The notes beneath the pieces are model-generated. The model did no database searches. It saw only the letters and a list, made by a program, of their open reading frames with translations, and was not told where the DNA came from. The position numbers and the translations under genes were made by a program. A stretch of DNA of 64,000 bases from CAYYJS01 sp964472315 (lineage in GTDB: Bacteria; Verrucomicrobiota; Kiritimatiellia; UBA8416). This document shows positions 25,654 through 34,880 of the stretch, piece after piece (position 1 is the stretch's first letter; each line of letters opens with the position of its first letter). The DNA lies in the NCBI GenBank assembly GCA_964472315.1, contig CAYYJS010000013.1:11823-75822 (forward strand). Direction: 5' to 3'.

Positions 25654-26811
25654 TTAGAGACCTTCGACGAACCGCTTGATGCGCGCGCAGCCTTCCTCGA
25701 TGTTCTGCCGGCTGCAGGCGTAGGAGAGTCGCACGGTCTGGTCGGCGCCAAACGCCGCGCCGGGCACGACGGCCACCTTCTCCTTCGCGAGCAGCCGTTC
25801 GGCGAACGTCACCGAGTCGAGTCCGAAGGCCGAGATGTTCGGTAGCACGTAGAACGCGCCCCGTGGCCGTACGCACGTGATCCCATCGATCTCCCGCAAC
25901 AGCCCGTAAATCAGGTCGCGCCGTTCCGCAAAGGCCGCCACCATCTTCGCGACCTCGGGGCCGGCCGACTGCAGGGCCGCGAGCGCGCCAAACTGGGCGA
26001 AAGTGTTCGGCCCGGACGTGCTGTGGCTCTGCAACGTGCTCGCGGCGTCGAGAATCGGCTGCGGCGCGGCGAAGTAACCCAGCCGCCAACCGGTCATCGA
26101 GAAGGCCTTGCTGAAGCCGTTGACGGTGATCGTGCGGGCAAGGATGTCGCGGTTGAAACTACCGATACTGACATGCTTCACGTCGTCGTAGATCATCTTT
26201 TCGTAGATCTCGTCCGCCACCACCAGCACGTCCTTCTCGACGGCGACCGCGGCGAGCGCGCGAAGCTCGTCGCCCGTGTACACGTTGCCGATGGGGTTCG
26301 ACGGCGAGTTGATGACGATCGCGCGGGTGCGCGGCGTGATGGCCGCGGTCAACGCTTCCGGCGTGATCTTGTAGTCGTTGGCTTCATCGGTCGGCACGCA
26401 AACGGGTACACCGCCGGCGATATTCACCATTTCCGGGTAACTCAGCCAGTATGGCGCGGGGATGATGACCTCGTCGCCGGTATCGCAGATCGCCATGAAG
26501 ATGTTGAACAGCGACTGCTTGGCGCCGTTGCCCACCGAGATCTGCTCGGGCGCGTAGTCGAGGCCGTTCTCGGTCTTCAGTTTGGCCGCGATGGCCTTGC
26601 GAAGCGCCGGCAGGCCGTCGACGGGGGTATACTTGGTCTCGCCGCGCGCGAGGGCGGCGATCGCCGCCTGCTTGATGACCTCGGGGGTGTCGAAATCCGG
26701 CTCGCCGGCGGCAAAACTGCAGACCTTCTCGCCCTTCGCGGCCAGGGCTTTGGCCATGCTGGCGACGGACAGGGTGACCGATGGGGGAATCGCGGCGATA
26801 CGGGGGTTCAT
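25654..26811 (-). CDS. aspC: class I aspartate aminotransferase
   Basis: A fold-type I PLP enzyme of 385 residues, subgroup I-gamma by its pattern. The PLP lysine is in GFSKAFSMTGWRLGY near 232-234; NSPSNPIGNVY near 169 and ADEIYEKMIYDD near 198 hold the ring-binding Asn and Asp; RLSYACS near the C-terminus has the carboxylate-binding Arg. It interconverts aspartate and oxaloacetate with glutamate/2-oxoglutarate. It is the last gene of the minus-strand housekeeping run, about 96 bp after ndk. Prephenate aminotransferase activity is possible in this subgroup. Confidence 0.9.
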   Translation of the reverse strand: MNPRIAAIPPSVTLSVASMAKALAAKGEKVCSFAAGEPDFDTPEVIKQAAIAALARGETKYTPVDGLPALRKAIAAKLKTENGLDYAPEQISVGNGAKQSLFNIFMAICDTGDEVIIPAPYWLSYPEMVNIAGGVPVCVPTDEANDYKITPEALTAAITPRTRAIVINSPSNPIGNVYTGDELRALAAVAVEKDVLVVADEIYEKMIYDDVKHVSIGSFNRDILARTITVNGFSKAFSMTGWRLGYFAAPQPILDAASTLQSHSTSGPNTFAQFGALAALQSAGPEVAKMVAAFAERRDLIYGLLREIDGITCVRPRGAFYVLPNISAFGLDSVTFAERLLAKEKVAVVPGAAFGADQTVRLSYACSRQNIEEGCARIKRFVEGL

Positions 26812-26907
26812 GGCGGCGCCTCTCTTGCGGTTCCGGCGGGGACCCGTTGGTTCACGTTATGTCATACCATGCCATACCGGCGTCCAACCGAAGGGCCGGC
26901 GGCAGGA

Positions 26908-28068
26908 CTATCCGCAATACTGTTCGATCCATGGCTTCAGCGTATCTTCCTCGACACGCACAATGCCCATTTCGCGCTGGGCGTTGTCCGGCGAATCCGA
27001 CGCATGCGCGGCATTGACCATGATGCTGCTGCCGAATTCCCGGCGTACCGAGCCCGGGCGCGCCTTGCTCGGGTCGGTGGCCCCGAGAATGTCGCGAATC
27101 TTGGCGACGGCGTCCACTCCTTTGTACACGAGCGCCAGACATTCCTCGTGGCCGGCGGTCGCGGCATCCCGCGGCAACACGTCGGACGGACGGTGCCCCG
27201 TCATGAACTGCACGATGCTCTCGAACTGACCTTCGGCGAACCGCGCGCCCAGTTGTTCGCACAGCCCGCGCGTGTCATCGGGCTGCACCGGGAAGCCGAA
27301 TTCGCGCGTCAGCGCGTCGGCGGCGCGTCTGGCGCCGATATCGGCGAACTTCTTCGCGAGCACCTCGCGCACGGGGCCATAGAATTCCAGCGCCTGATCG
27401 ACGGTCATCCGGAACTTCTTGGCGCCGACGATGCGCAACCCGGCCGCGGAGAGCACGTCGATGATGCTGCCCGGCCGCAGACTCGGGAAACGGAAATTGT
27501 CGGGCTTGAGCATGACCAGCGTGCTCTGCACGTCGCCACCGGGATACGGCGAGGACGATTCGACAATCCCGCCATGCCGGTCGGTGTATTCGGCCCAGAG
27601 GCGCAGGGTGCGGTGGGTCCGCGCACGCGTCGGCCCGACCAGAACCGCCGGCTCGAAGTAACGCACGTTGCCGGCTTCGTCCTCGATGTACTCGCCGTAG
27701 GTTTCACGGACGGTTTCGCCGCTGTCGCGTCGCAGCGTGGCGCCGCCGGTCACCTGCCAGATCTTCGCGACCGCATCCTCGCCCTCGAAGAGCAACATCA
27801 TGACCCGATGCGGCTGCCCGGTGAGCGGATTCGGCCCGTATTCCGCCGCGATGTAATCGCCGATCAACCGGTTGAGGCGCACATCCCCGTCGGGCGCGGT
27901 GCGCACCTGGTCGGCGTAACGGTCGGCGAGTTCCCGCGGCGGATTGAACATCCGGACGGCGACAAGGTTCAGGTCCGTGCGGGCCACGTAACGGCCAATG
28001 ACGCCGCCGGTGCGCGACTTGGCCAGGGTGTGCGGGTTGATCAGAACGAATGCGAGTTCGCGGGCCAT
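26908..28068 (-). CDS. ndk: double-length nucleoside-diphosphate kinase
   Basis: At 386 residues this is more than twice a normal Ndk (about 140). Domain 1 (about 3-180) begins AFVLINPHTLAKSRTGGVIG and has a GGATLRRDSGETVRETYGEY segment, but FEPAVLVGPTRA stands where the His motif should be. Domain 2 (about 185-386) begins STLVMLKPDNFRFPSLRPG and has LGATDPSKARPGSVRREFG and the catalytic NAAHASDS, with His near 355. Only domain 2 therefore looks able to carry the phosphohistidine. It equilibrates NDPs and NTPs. RBS AAGGAG is present and the gene follows bamA. Confidence 0.85.
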   Translation of the reverse strand: MARELAFVLINPHTLAKSRTGGVIGRYVARTDLNLVAVRMFNPPRELADRYADQVRTAPDGDVRLNRLIGDYIAAEYGPNPLTGQPHRVMMLLFEGEDAVAKIWQVTGGATLRRDSGETVRETYGEYIEDEAGNVRYFEPAVLVGPTRARTHRTLRLWAEYTDRHGGIVESSSPYPGGDVQSTLVMLKPDNFRFPSLRPGSIIDVLSAAGLRIVGAKKFRMTVDQALEFYGPVREVLAKKFADIGARRAADALTREFGFPVQPDDTRGLCEQLGARFAEGQFESIVQFMTGHRPSDVLPRDAATAGHEECLALVYKGVDAVAKIRDILGATDPSKARPGSVRREFGSSIMVNAAHASDSPDNAQREMGIVRVEEDTLKPWIEQYCG

Positions 28069-28104
28069 GTCAGCTTCTCCTTGGAGTTCGGTGCCGGCGT
28101 AGTG

Positions 28105-30468
28105 TCAGTAGTCGTACCCGATCCAGATGACCCAGGGGTCCTTGTCGGTATAGTCGTCATCGGCTTCGATCGCCCAGGCCCGGTCGATGCGGATGGGAAA
28201 GCCGGGCATGTCGAGGCGAATCCCGATGCCGTAGGAGCTGGCCATATCGGTCAGATCCATGTCGTATGGTTCGAGCCAGGCATTGCCGATATCGTAGAAC
28301 GTCGCGAGGCGAATCCCGGTGACGATCGGAATGGTGTACTCCGCCGAGCCCACCGCCAGCGACTGGCCACCGCGCGGCCGGTGCCGGTAGACGTCGGTTT
28401 CGCCGATGGGACGGATCACCTTCGGTCCCACGTCGCGGTAGTCCCACCCGCGCAGCGTCCGGCCGCCGCCGAGAAACAGCCGATCGGTCAGCGGCACGAT
28501 GTCCGTATCGCCGAACGCCTCGATCACCTGGAACTGGGTGCGCAGACTGATCACGTGGCCGAACCACAACGGCAGGTAATGGGCCGTCCGCAGGCCAACC
28601 TCGTACATATCGGTGTCGCAGCCCATCGGGCCGCCGGTCACCGTATAGTTGCCCGCGAGACGGTTGCCGCGCGTGGGCACGAACGGGTTGTCGCGCGTGT
28701 CGTGCGCCAGCGTCAACGTCAGCGAACTGGTGATGCGGTCCTCCTCGCTCTGAAAGAAGTACGGCGTGCCCGTGCGGGTCTCGAAGTCGAACGAATCCAA
28801 CTCGTAGTACACGTTGGTGTCGGCGATGTCGTTGATGAGCGACTGTTCGATCTGGTACCGCAGACTGATCCGGTTGGCGCCCGGCAGGGCCTTGCCCAAC
28901 GTGACGGCCACGCCGGTACGCTCCTCGTCATAATCGTGGTAGTCGCGTTCGCGGTGGTAGATATCGAAGCCCAGCGACAGGCGGCGGTCCATGAACCAGG
29001 GCTCGGTGAACGAGATCTCATAGTCCTGGCGGGTCGAACCGAACTGCGCGCGCAGGCGGAGCTTCTGACCGCCGCCGGTAAATGACGGCCAGCCCATGAG
29101 GTCGAAATTGCCCTGGGACAGCTCGACGAAACCGATCATCTTGTCGATGCTCGAAAAACCCGCGCCCACCATGAACTGCCCGGTCCGCTTCTCCTCGACC
29201 TCGAACACGAGATCGCGTTCGCTCATATCGTCGGTCGGCACGGGAATGGCACGCACCGTCTCGAAGAAGCCCAGGTTCTGGAGGCGGCGCTGGCTGCGTT
29301 CGACACGGCTCTGGTTGTAGGTTTCGCCCGGGTAGATGAGCAACTCGCGCCGGACAACCTTGTCGCGCGTCCGCGTGTTGCCGCGGACGAGAATATGGCG
29401 CAAACTCACCAACTGGCCTTCCTCGATGGCGTATGTGATGTCGACGATTCGCGTCGACGGGTCCGGCGTCAGCACAGGCCGGGCATCGCTGTCGAGATAG
29501 CCGCGGTCCCCGTAGTAGCCGGAAAGCGCGGCGGCCGTCGCGGCAATGTCGCGGTGCGCCGCGACGGCGCCGGGCTTGAGCCGCACGAGGGTGCGCACAT
29601 CCGGTTCGGGGAACAGCGTGATACCGGTGACATCGACGGCGCCGATCCTGTATTGAGGCCCCTCGACGACTTGGACGACGGCGACCTGCCGCCCGGACGG
29701 GGTGGCCTCGGTCCGTGCCGTGGCGGTAGCTTCCAGATAGCCGAGGTCCATGTAGACGGCCTTGACCTCGGCCTCGACGCCGGAAAGTTCACTCTGCGCG
29801 TATCGTTTCGGCCACACCCAGCGGAAGACGTTCCACGGTGCCGGCCGGTGCAGGGCGGTGCGTAGCGTGCCGCTCGACACGGCGTCGTTGCCCTCGACCC
29901 TGATCTTCCGGATGTACCGCTTCGGTCCTTCGTCGATCGTCAGCGTAACCGTCACCAGGCCCTCGACCTCGTCAACGGTATCGAACGTCCACGCGCACGC
30001 CGCATCGGCATAGCGATCATCGCGGTACTCGTCGATCAGCGCCCGCGTCCGCATCCCCATGACCTGGTCATCCACCAGGTCGCCGGACCGGAGGTTCAGC
30101 AACTTGCGGATCTTGCGCCGGCTCAAGTGATCGTTGCCGCGGATGTCGGGATCGGCGGCGAGCCGGTGTTTCGGGCGGACGGCGAACACGAGGCGGACGC
30201 CGTCGGCCTGCTGTTCCAGCGCCGCGTCGACCGAGGTGAAACGGCCGGTGCGCAGCAGGGCCTTGACGTCGTTGGACACGCGAGCCGTGTTCAGTTCCTC
30301 CCCGACGCGCGACGCGACGTGATTGAGAACGAAGGTCTGGTCAATGCGTGCCGGCCCCAGAGTCTCGACGGCCATCTCGCGCACGACCGGCGCGGCCACG
30401 ACCGTGCCACACAGTACACCGGCAACCAGTGCCGCCATCAGGAACGCTGTCATCTGCTTTCGCCGCAC
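28105..30468 (-). CDS. bamA: outer-membrane assembly factor BamA
   Basis: The central pore of the beta-barrel assembly machine. A signal peptide (MTAFLMAALVAGVLCGTVVAA) is followed by about five POTRA repeats (residues 28-420; for example KRYIRKIRVEGNDAVSSG and LRHILVRGNTRTRDKVV) and a 16-strand barrel with the loop-6 motif LGGGRTLRGWDY (VRGF-type RGW). It ends in an aromatic residue (IWIGYDY). The GTG start has GGAGGAG 5 bp upstream, inside the end of dnaB, so translation is coupled. An ATG six codons in is an alternative start. Confidence 0.92.
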   Translation of the reverse strand: MRRKQMTAFLMAALVAGVLCGTVVAAPVVREMAVETLGPARIDQTFVLNHVASRVGEELNTARVSNDVKALLRTGRFTSVDAALEQQADGVRLVFAVRPKHRLAADPDIRGNDHLSRRKIRKLLNLRSGDLVDDQVMGMRTRALIDEYRDDRYADAACAWTFDTVDEVEGLVTVTLTIDEGPKRYIRKIRVEGNDAVSSGTLRTALHRPAPWNVFRWVWPKRYAQSELSGVEAEVKAVYMDLGYLEATATARTEATPSGRQVAVVQVVEGPQYRIGAVDVTGITLFPEPDVRTLVRLKPGAVAAHRDIAATAAALSGYYGDRGYLDSDARPVLTPDPSTRIVDITYAIEEGQLVSLRHILVRGNTRTRDKVVRRELLIYPGETYNQSRVERSQRRLQNLGFFETVRAIPVPTDDMSERDLVFEVEEKRTGQFMVGAGFSSIDKMIGFVELSQGNFDLMGWPSFTGGGQKLRLRAQFGSTRQDYEISFTEPWFMDRRLSLGFDIYHRERDYHDYDEERTGVAVTLGKALPGANRISLRYQIEQSLINDIADTNVYYELDSFDFETRTGTPYFFQSEEDRITSSLTLTLAHDTRDNPFVPTRGNRLAGNYTVTGGPMGCDTDMYEVGLRTAHYLPLWFGHVISLRTQFQVIEAFGDTDIVPLTDRLFLGGGRTLRGWDYRDVGPKVIRPIGETDVYRHRPRGGQSLAVGSAEYTIPIVTGIRLATFYDIGNAWLEPYDMDLTDMASSYGIGIRLDMPGFPIRIDRAWAIEADDDYTDKDPWVIWIGYDY

Positions 30469-30470
30469 GG

Positions 30471-31910
30471 CTACTCCTCCACTTCCGCCCCCGGTTCCGT
30501 CGCGAATCCGTCGACGCCGCGCGCGCGGTCGGTGAACCGGGTATAGGTATCCTCGAAATTCAACTGCACTTCACCGGTAGGTCCATTGCGGTGTTTGACG
30601 ACGTCGACGACCGCCAGCGTCTCGTCGTCGCAGCCTTCACTGCCCGGGTAGCGGCAGGGACGACGCAGCATGAGAACCACGTCGGCATCCTGTTCGATAG
30701 CCCCGGAATCGCGTAGATCGGAGAGCTTCGGTTTGCCCTCGGCGCCGCCCGTGCGCTGATCCGGCGCACGACTGAGCTGACTGAGCACGATCACCGGCAG
30801 CTTGAGTTCCTTGGCCATCGCCTTGATGTTGGCGGAGATGGCCGACGTTTCAAGCTGACGCCCCTGGCGCGCGTATTCCCGACAGTTGAGTAACTGCAGA
30901 TAATCGATCACGATCAGCGAAATCTCGTACTTCTTCTTCATGCGCCGGGCGCGGGCGCGCAGCTCGAGCACATCCAGGCCGCCGGTGTCGTCGATGTAGA
31001 TGCGTGCGCGGCTGAGATCGTCCGCGGCGGTCATCAGCCGCCGATGGACATCCGTGGAGACATAGCCGCCCGACAGCCGGAAGCCCGATACTTGCGCCCG
31101 GCAGCAAAGCATGCGCATGACCAGCGATTCATAGGACATCTCCAAGCTGAAGATGCCGACGGCATGGGGCTTGTGATCGGAATCGCCTTTGCCGAGGGCG
31201 ACATGTTCGGCGATGTTCATGGCCAGCGATGTCTTGCCCATCGACGGGCGGGCGGCCAGGACGACCATTTCGCTGGGACGCAGTCCGTTCAGCTTCTCGT
31301 CCAAGTTCCGGAACCCCGACGAAATGGCGTCGCCGATGCCGTGTTTCGACTGGAACACCTTCTCGATGTGTTCCATCACTTCCTTGACCGCATCGGCCCA
31401 GATCGTCACCGCCCCGTGCTGGTGTTCGGTGATATCGAGGAAGCGTTGCTCGACGTCGCTGAGCAGTTTGTCGGCGCTCTGCTGCTCGTCATAACAGGCG
31501 GATTCGGTATCGCGCGCCGTGTTGATGATGCAACGCAGAAGATGCTTCTGGCGGACGATATCGATGTAGTAGCCGGCATGCGCCGGCGTCGGCGTGGCGT
31601 CGACAAGCTGTTCGAGATACGTCAGCCCGCCGACGCCATCGAGACGGCCCGCGGCGGCCAGATGATCGCCAAGGGTCAGCACATCGATGGCGCGGCCGGC
31701 CTGTTGCAGCGCCAGCATGCCTTCGTAGATGACGACATGGGCGGGCTGGTAAAACGCGTCGGGTGCGATCTGGCTTTCGATGGCCAGATCGAGCACCCGT
31801 TGCGCATCCAGCAGGATAGACCCCAGCACCCCTTTTTCGGCCGCATCCGAAGCGGGCGGAACACGGTCCATCGCCCTCGCGTGCGGCGGAGTGCCGGCGT
31901 CTTTGACCAT
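30471..31910 (-). CDS. dnaB: replicative DNA helicase DnaB
   Basis: Hexameric 5'-3' helicase of the replication fork. An N-terminal primase-interacting helical domain (25-125, starting AAEKGVLGSILLD) leads to a RecA-like core with Walker A ARPSMGKTSLA near 219, EMSYESLVMRML near 257, Walker B LIVIDYLQLL and LSQLSRAPDQR. No intein is present. The gene sits between rplI and bamA, following the common rpsF-ssb-rpsR-rplI-dnaB order. Confidence 0.96.
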   Translation of the reverse strand: MVKDAGTPPHARAMDRVPPASDAAEKGVLGSILLDAQRVLDLAIESQIAPDAFYQPAHVVIYEGMLALQQAGRAIDVLTLGDHLAAAGRLDGVGGLTYLEQLVDATPTPAHAGYYIDIVRQKHLLRCIINTARDTESACYDEQQSADKLLSDVEQRFLDITEHQHGAVTIWADAVKEVMEHIEKVFQSKHGIGDAISSGFRNLDEKLNGLRPSEMVVLAARPSMGKTSLAMNIAEHVALGKGDSDHKPHAVGIFSLEMSYESLVMRMLCCRAQVSGFRLSGGYVSTDVHRRLMTAADDLSRARIYIDDTGGLDVLELRARARRMKKKYEISLIVIDYLQLLNCREYARQGRQLETSAISANIKAMAKELKLPVIVLSQLSRAPDQRTGGAEGKPKLSDLRDSGAIEQDADVVLMLRRPCRYPGSEGCDDETLAVVDVVKHRNGPTGEVQLNFEDTYTRFTDRARGVDGFATEPGAEVEE

Positions 31911-31917
31911 TATGGGG

Positions 31918-32367
31918 TCACTCCTCGACGATCCAGACCTTCACGCTCGCCTGGACGTCGGCATGGAGCCTGACCGGCACATCGAACACGCCCAGCTCCT
32001 TGAACGGCGTCTCGAGCACGAGCGCTTGGCGGTCGATCTCCACGCCCTGCTGCTTGAGGGCCGTTTCGATGTCGCCGACACCGACCGAACCGTAGAGTTT
32101 GCCGTCCTCGACCGTCTTGACGGCGATCGTACAGGACACGCCTTCGAGTCGCGCGGCGCGCTTCTTCGCATCGGCCAGCACGGCGGCCCGTGCGGCTTCA
32201 CGCTCTACTTTGGCCTTCGCGAACCGACGGCGCGTCGCTTCCGTCACCGGCGCGGCGAGTTTCTTCGGCAGCAGGTAGTTACGGGCGAACCCGTCCGCGA
32301 CGGTCACCACATCGCCCTCGGATCCGAGATCCGGCACATCAACCATCAGGAAGACTTCGGTTGCCAT
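31918..32367 (-). CDS. rplI: 50S ribosomal protein L9
   Basis: 149 residues. The N-terminal 23S-binding domain has the family pattern DVPDLGSEGDVVTVADGFAR followed by NYLLPKKLA; a long helix (residues 45-75) links to the C-terminal domain with KLYGSVGVGDI. The start is at the ATG 22 bp downstream of rpsR, and dnaB follows in 7 bp. It is part of the S6-SSB-S18-L9 operon. Confidence 0.97.
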   Translation of the reverse strand: MATEVFLMVDVPDLGSEGDVVTVADGFARNYLLPKKLAAPVTEATRRRFAKAKVEREAARAAVLADAKKRAARLEGVSCTIAVKTVEDGKLYGSVGVGDIETALKQQGVEIDRQALVLETPFKELGVFDVPVRLHADVQASVKVWIVEE

Positions 32368-32389
32368 GGTGGATATCCTTTCCGGACGG

Positions 32390-32635
32390 TTAGGCCAGCA
32401 GACCCATGTTGCGGGCCCGACGAACGGCGCGCTTGATCTGCCGCTGTTGTTTGGGTGTCGCTCCCGTCAGACGGGCGGGAATGATCTTGCCGTATTCGGT
32501 GACGAACTTGCGCAGCAGTTCGTAATCGCGGGAGTCGATATCGTTGACGCCATCGAGATGGCGCGAGCGTTTGCGGCGGGTCACGGTGCGGTCCCGACGC
32601 GGCGTGCGTGCGTAGCTTTTTCTTGCGGGTGCCAT
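32390..32635 (-). CDS. rpsR: 30S ribosomal protein S18
   Basis: 81 residues. The hallmark segment ELLRKFVTEYGKIIPARLTG and the basic RQIKRAVRRARNMGLL end are present. The N-terminal tail is Arg-rich. There are no paired cysteines, so it is the zinc-free form. S18 binds S6 in the 30S platform, and both genes are in this operon with ssb between them. Confidence 0.97.
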   Translation of the reverse strand: MAPARKSYARTPRRDRTVTRRKRSRHLDGVNDIDSRDYELLRKFVTEYGKIIPARLTGATPKQQRQIKRAVRRARNMGLLA

Positions 32636-32672
32636 AGTTGTCCTCTTGTCTTATCGCTGTGTCAGCCATTGC

Positions 32673-33188
32673 CTAAAACGGCAGGTTATCGTCATCGGCT
32701 TCGAGTTCGTTCGGCGCGGCGGCGGGCGGCGGGGTCTGAGTCTGAGCCTGGGTCTGAGTCTGGGACTGGGGCGGCGGAGTCGGCGCCGATCCGCGCGCGG
32801 CGGACGGGGGCTGCGGACGCGCCGCGGCCGGCCCCGAGGGACCGTCCTGAAGCGCGCCGCGCGGACTGCCCAGAAACTGGGTCCGTTCCGCCACGACACT
32901 CAACCGGTTGGACTTCTGCCCGTCCTTCTCCCATTCCTCGTACTTCAGGCGCCCCTCCACCAGAAGGGGCGAACCCTTGCGCAGGTATTCACCGCAGGTT
33001 TCGGCCGAACGTCCCCACACCGTGACGGTCACGAAGCAGGTTTCTTCATGGTCCTGGCCATCCTGCGTGCGATACTTGCGACTCACCGCGAGCCGCAGGT
33101 CTCCGACGGCGGAGCCCGACGGCGTGTACCGGATTTCCGGATCGCGCGTCAGGTTGCCGATCAGCAGAACCTTATTGAGACTCGCCAT
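32673..33188 (-). CDS. ssb: single-stranded DNA-binding protein
   Basis: 171 residues starting MASLNKVLLIGNLTRDPEIR, which fixes the ATG at 33188 rather than an upstream one at 33239. The OB fold fills residues 1-105, a Pro/Gln/Ala-rich linker contains the run QSQTQTQAQTQT, and the acidic tail DDDNLPF is the docking site for repair and replication proteins. The start lies within the last 17 bp of rpsF, so translation is coupled. The repeat in the linker comes from a GTCTGAGTCT-like hexamer run near 32735-32775. Confidence 0.96.
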   Translation of the reverse strand: MASLNKVLLIGNLTRDPEIRYTPSGSAVGDLRLAVSRKYRTQDGQDHEETCFVTVTVWGRSAETCGEYLRKGSPLLVEGRLKYEEWEKDGQKSNRLSVVAERTQFLGSPRGALQDGPSGPAAARPQPPSAARGSAPTPPPQSQTQTQAQTQTPPPAAAPNELEADDDNLPF

Positions 33189-33516
33189 CGTTCCGTCCTT
33201 CCATCGGCCGCACGGCCACGTTGATGGCATCCCTGTCACCCATCGTGATCAGCACGCGAAACACCTCTTCGGTGATCCGGTAGCGCGCGCGCAGGGCGGC
33301 AATCCGCTCCGGCGCGAGATCGAATACGATGCGGAAATACTGTCCCGTCTCCCGCTTCCGCATCGGCCGCGCAAACGTCTTGCGGCCCATCGGCACGGTC
33401 GCCACGATTTCGCCACCCAGACGCGTGATTTCTCCCCGCACGCGGTCCAGGATGCCTTCGAGGGCCTCGTCTCTCAACGAGTCCTCGAAGATGAACAACC
33501 CTTCATATGTTCTCAA
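33172..33516 (-). CDS. rpsF: 30S ribosomal protein S6
   Basis: 114 residues with the ferredoxin-like fold pattern: MRTYEGLFIFEDS at the start, LGGEIVATVPMGRKTFARP in the middle and GQYFRIVFDLAPERI. It pairs with S18. It heads the rpsF-ssb-rpsR-rplI group and lies 94 bp after pth. Confidence 0.96.
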   Translation of the reverse strand: MRTYEGLFIFEDSLRDEALEGILDRVRGEITRLGGEIVATVPMGRKTFARPMRKRETGQYFRIVFDLAPERIAALRARYRITEEVFRVLITMGDRDAINVAVRPMEGRNDGESQ

Positions 33517-33610
33517 TGTTCTTCTCCCTCACGGAATGAACGCATTCATGTCTTGTTCCGCGCCCGCCAACGGATACCGGTATACCCGTCGGCCTGCACG
33601 TTGCCGCCCG

Positions 33611-34201
33611 CTAACCGCGGTCCGGCTCCTCCGCGCGCACCGCGTTGAACTGGTTCATGGCGTCAGCTACACCCGAATCCAGCACGCAACACACCGCATC
33701 CGCGGCACGCGCCGTCATCTCATCCACCACCCGTCGCGCCTCTTCAGCAAAGGGACGCAACACATGGCCAACAAGGTTCTCTCCCGCGCCCCGACGCCCG
33801 ATCCCGATGCGGATGCGGACAAATTGCCCGGTCCCCACATGCTCGACCACGGAGGCCAACCCTTTGTGCCCGCCCGTGCCGCCGCCGGGACGCACGCGCA
33901 GCCGTCCCAATTCCAGATCGGCATCGTCCAGAACGACGATCAGGTCGTCCGGCGCCGCCTTGTTGTAACGCAATATCGCCCCGATGGCCGCCCCGCTCCG
34001 GTTCATGTACGTCTGCGGTTTGACCAACAGGAGCCGTTCGTCTCGATAATCCACTTTGGCCGTGTGCGCCGCGAATCGCAGCCCACGGCGAAACGTGCAG
34101 CCCCAACGCTTTGCCAGCACATCCAGCGCGTCAAACCCGACGTTGTGCGGGGTTCCCGCGTATGCGCCGCCGGGATTGCCGAGGCCTGCGATGATCTTCA
34201 C
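33611..34201 (-). CDS. pth: peptidyl-tRNA hydrolase
   Basis: Recycles peptidyl-tRNA released by drop-off. The 196-residue protein has the start MKIIAGLGNPGGAYAGTPHN with the catalytic His20 and nearby Asn, KPQTYMNRSG with the substrate-binding Asn, DDADLELGRLRVRPGG and GGHKGLASV. It lies 13 bp downstream of rplY, a frequent pairing. The C-terminal tail beyond about 180 is poorly conserved in type. Confidence 0.95.
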   Translation of the reverse strand: MKIIAGLGNPGGAYAGTPHNVGFDALDVLAKRWGCTFRRGLRFAAHTAKVDYRDERLLLVKPQTYMNRSGAAIGAILRYNKAAPDDLIVVLDDADLELGRLRVRPGGGTGGHKGLASVVEHVGTGQFVRIRIGIGRRGAGENLVGHVLRPFAEEARRVVDEMTARAADAVCCVLDSGVADAMNQFNAVRAEEPDRG

Positions 34202-34214
34202 AATATCGAATGTT

Positions 34215-34868
34215 CTAGGCTTCCGCTTCGGCTTCCTCGCCCGCCTTCTTCTTGCTCACGAGTTCGGGCGCGGGCGCACCCTCGACGGCGGCCGGCGCCG
34301 CTTCCTCAAGCGTGCGTGGCGCCATCACCGAAGCGACCAGCGCATCGGCCGGCGTCGTCGCCACGACTCCTTCCGGGAGTTTGATGTCGCCCACGACCAG
34401 ATGAGCGCCCATGACCATATCCGAAATATCGACCGCAACCACTTCGGGCAGGTCCATCGGCAGACAGCGCACCTGGATCGCGTTCAACAATTGCTCCAGA
34501 ATGCCGCCGAGCTTGACGCCGGCGCTCTCGCCGACAAGCTCGATCCGTACGGGCGCCTCGAGCAGCTCGGTCATCGAAATTTCCATGAAGTCCACGTGCA
34601 GCAGCGCACCCGAGACCGGCGCATGCTGGACGTCCTTCATGAGAACGGTCTTCTCGCCATTCCCCTCGACCATCAGACGGAGAATCATGTTCTCGCCGTG
34701 ACGCTGCAGCAACATGCCGAACTCATGCGCGTCCAGTTGGACCGGCAGCGTCTCCCGCTGCCGGTTGTAGACGATCGCCGGAATCTTGCCGGTCAGGCGC
34801 AGACGCCGGGCGTTGCTGGAACCGTTCGTGGTACGTGTTTGGACGTTTACTTTTGTTTCTTTGGCCAT
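34215..34868 (-). CDS. rplY: 50S ribosomal protein L25, long (CTC) form
   Basis: 217 residues: the 5S-rRNA-binding N-terminal domain (VNVQTRTTNGSSNARRLRLT, GKIPAIVYNRQ) and the C-terminal TL5/CTC domain (APVRIELVGESAGVKLGGIL, LPEVVAVDISDM). An Ala/Glu/Lys-rich tail closes the protein. The usual order prs-rplY-pth is kept, with short gaps. CTC in other bacteria is a general stress protein, so stress regulation is possible. Confidence 0.95.
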   Translation of the reverse strand: MAKETKVNVQTRTTNGSSNARRLRLTGKIPAIVYNRQRETLPVQLDAHEFGMLLQRHGENMILRLMVEGNGEKTVLMKDVQHAPVSGALLHVDFMEISMTELLEAPVRIELVGESAGVKLGGILEQLLNAIQVRCLPMDLPEVVAVDISDMVMGAHLVVGDIKLPEGVVATTPADALVASVMAPRTLEEAAPAAVEGAPAPELVSKKKAGEEAEAEA

Positions 34869-34880
34869 GGTCTTCCTTCC

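Noticed and set aside
26023..29085. 1020-codon open frame on the plus strand
   Set aside because: Antisense shadow of aspC, ndk and bamA; low-complexity Arg/His/Gly composition and no motifs.
32735..32775. Hexamer-like run in the ssb linker as a phase-variation repeat
   Set aside because: The run is imperfect and in frame, and lies in a tolerant linker; length change would only alter Gln-Thr number.
33189..33239. Longer start for ssb
   Set aside because: The conserved N-terminus begins at MASLNKVLLIGNL; the extra codons are the antisense-like overlap with rpsF.
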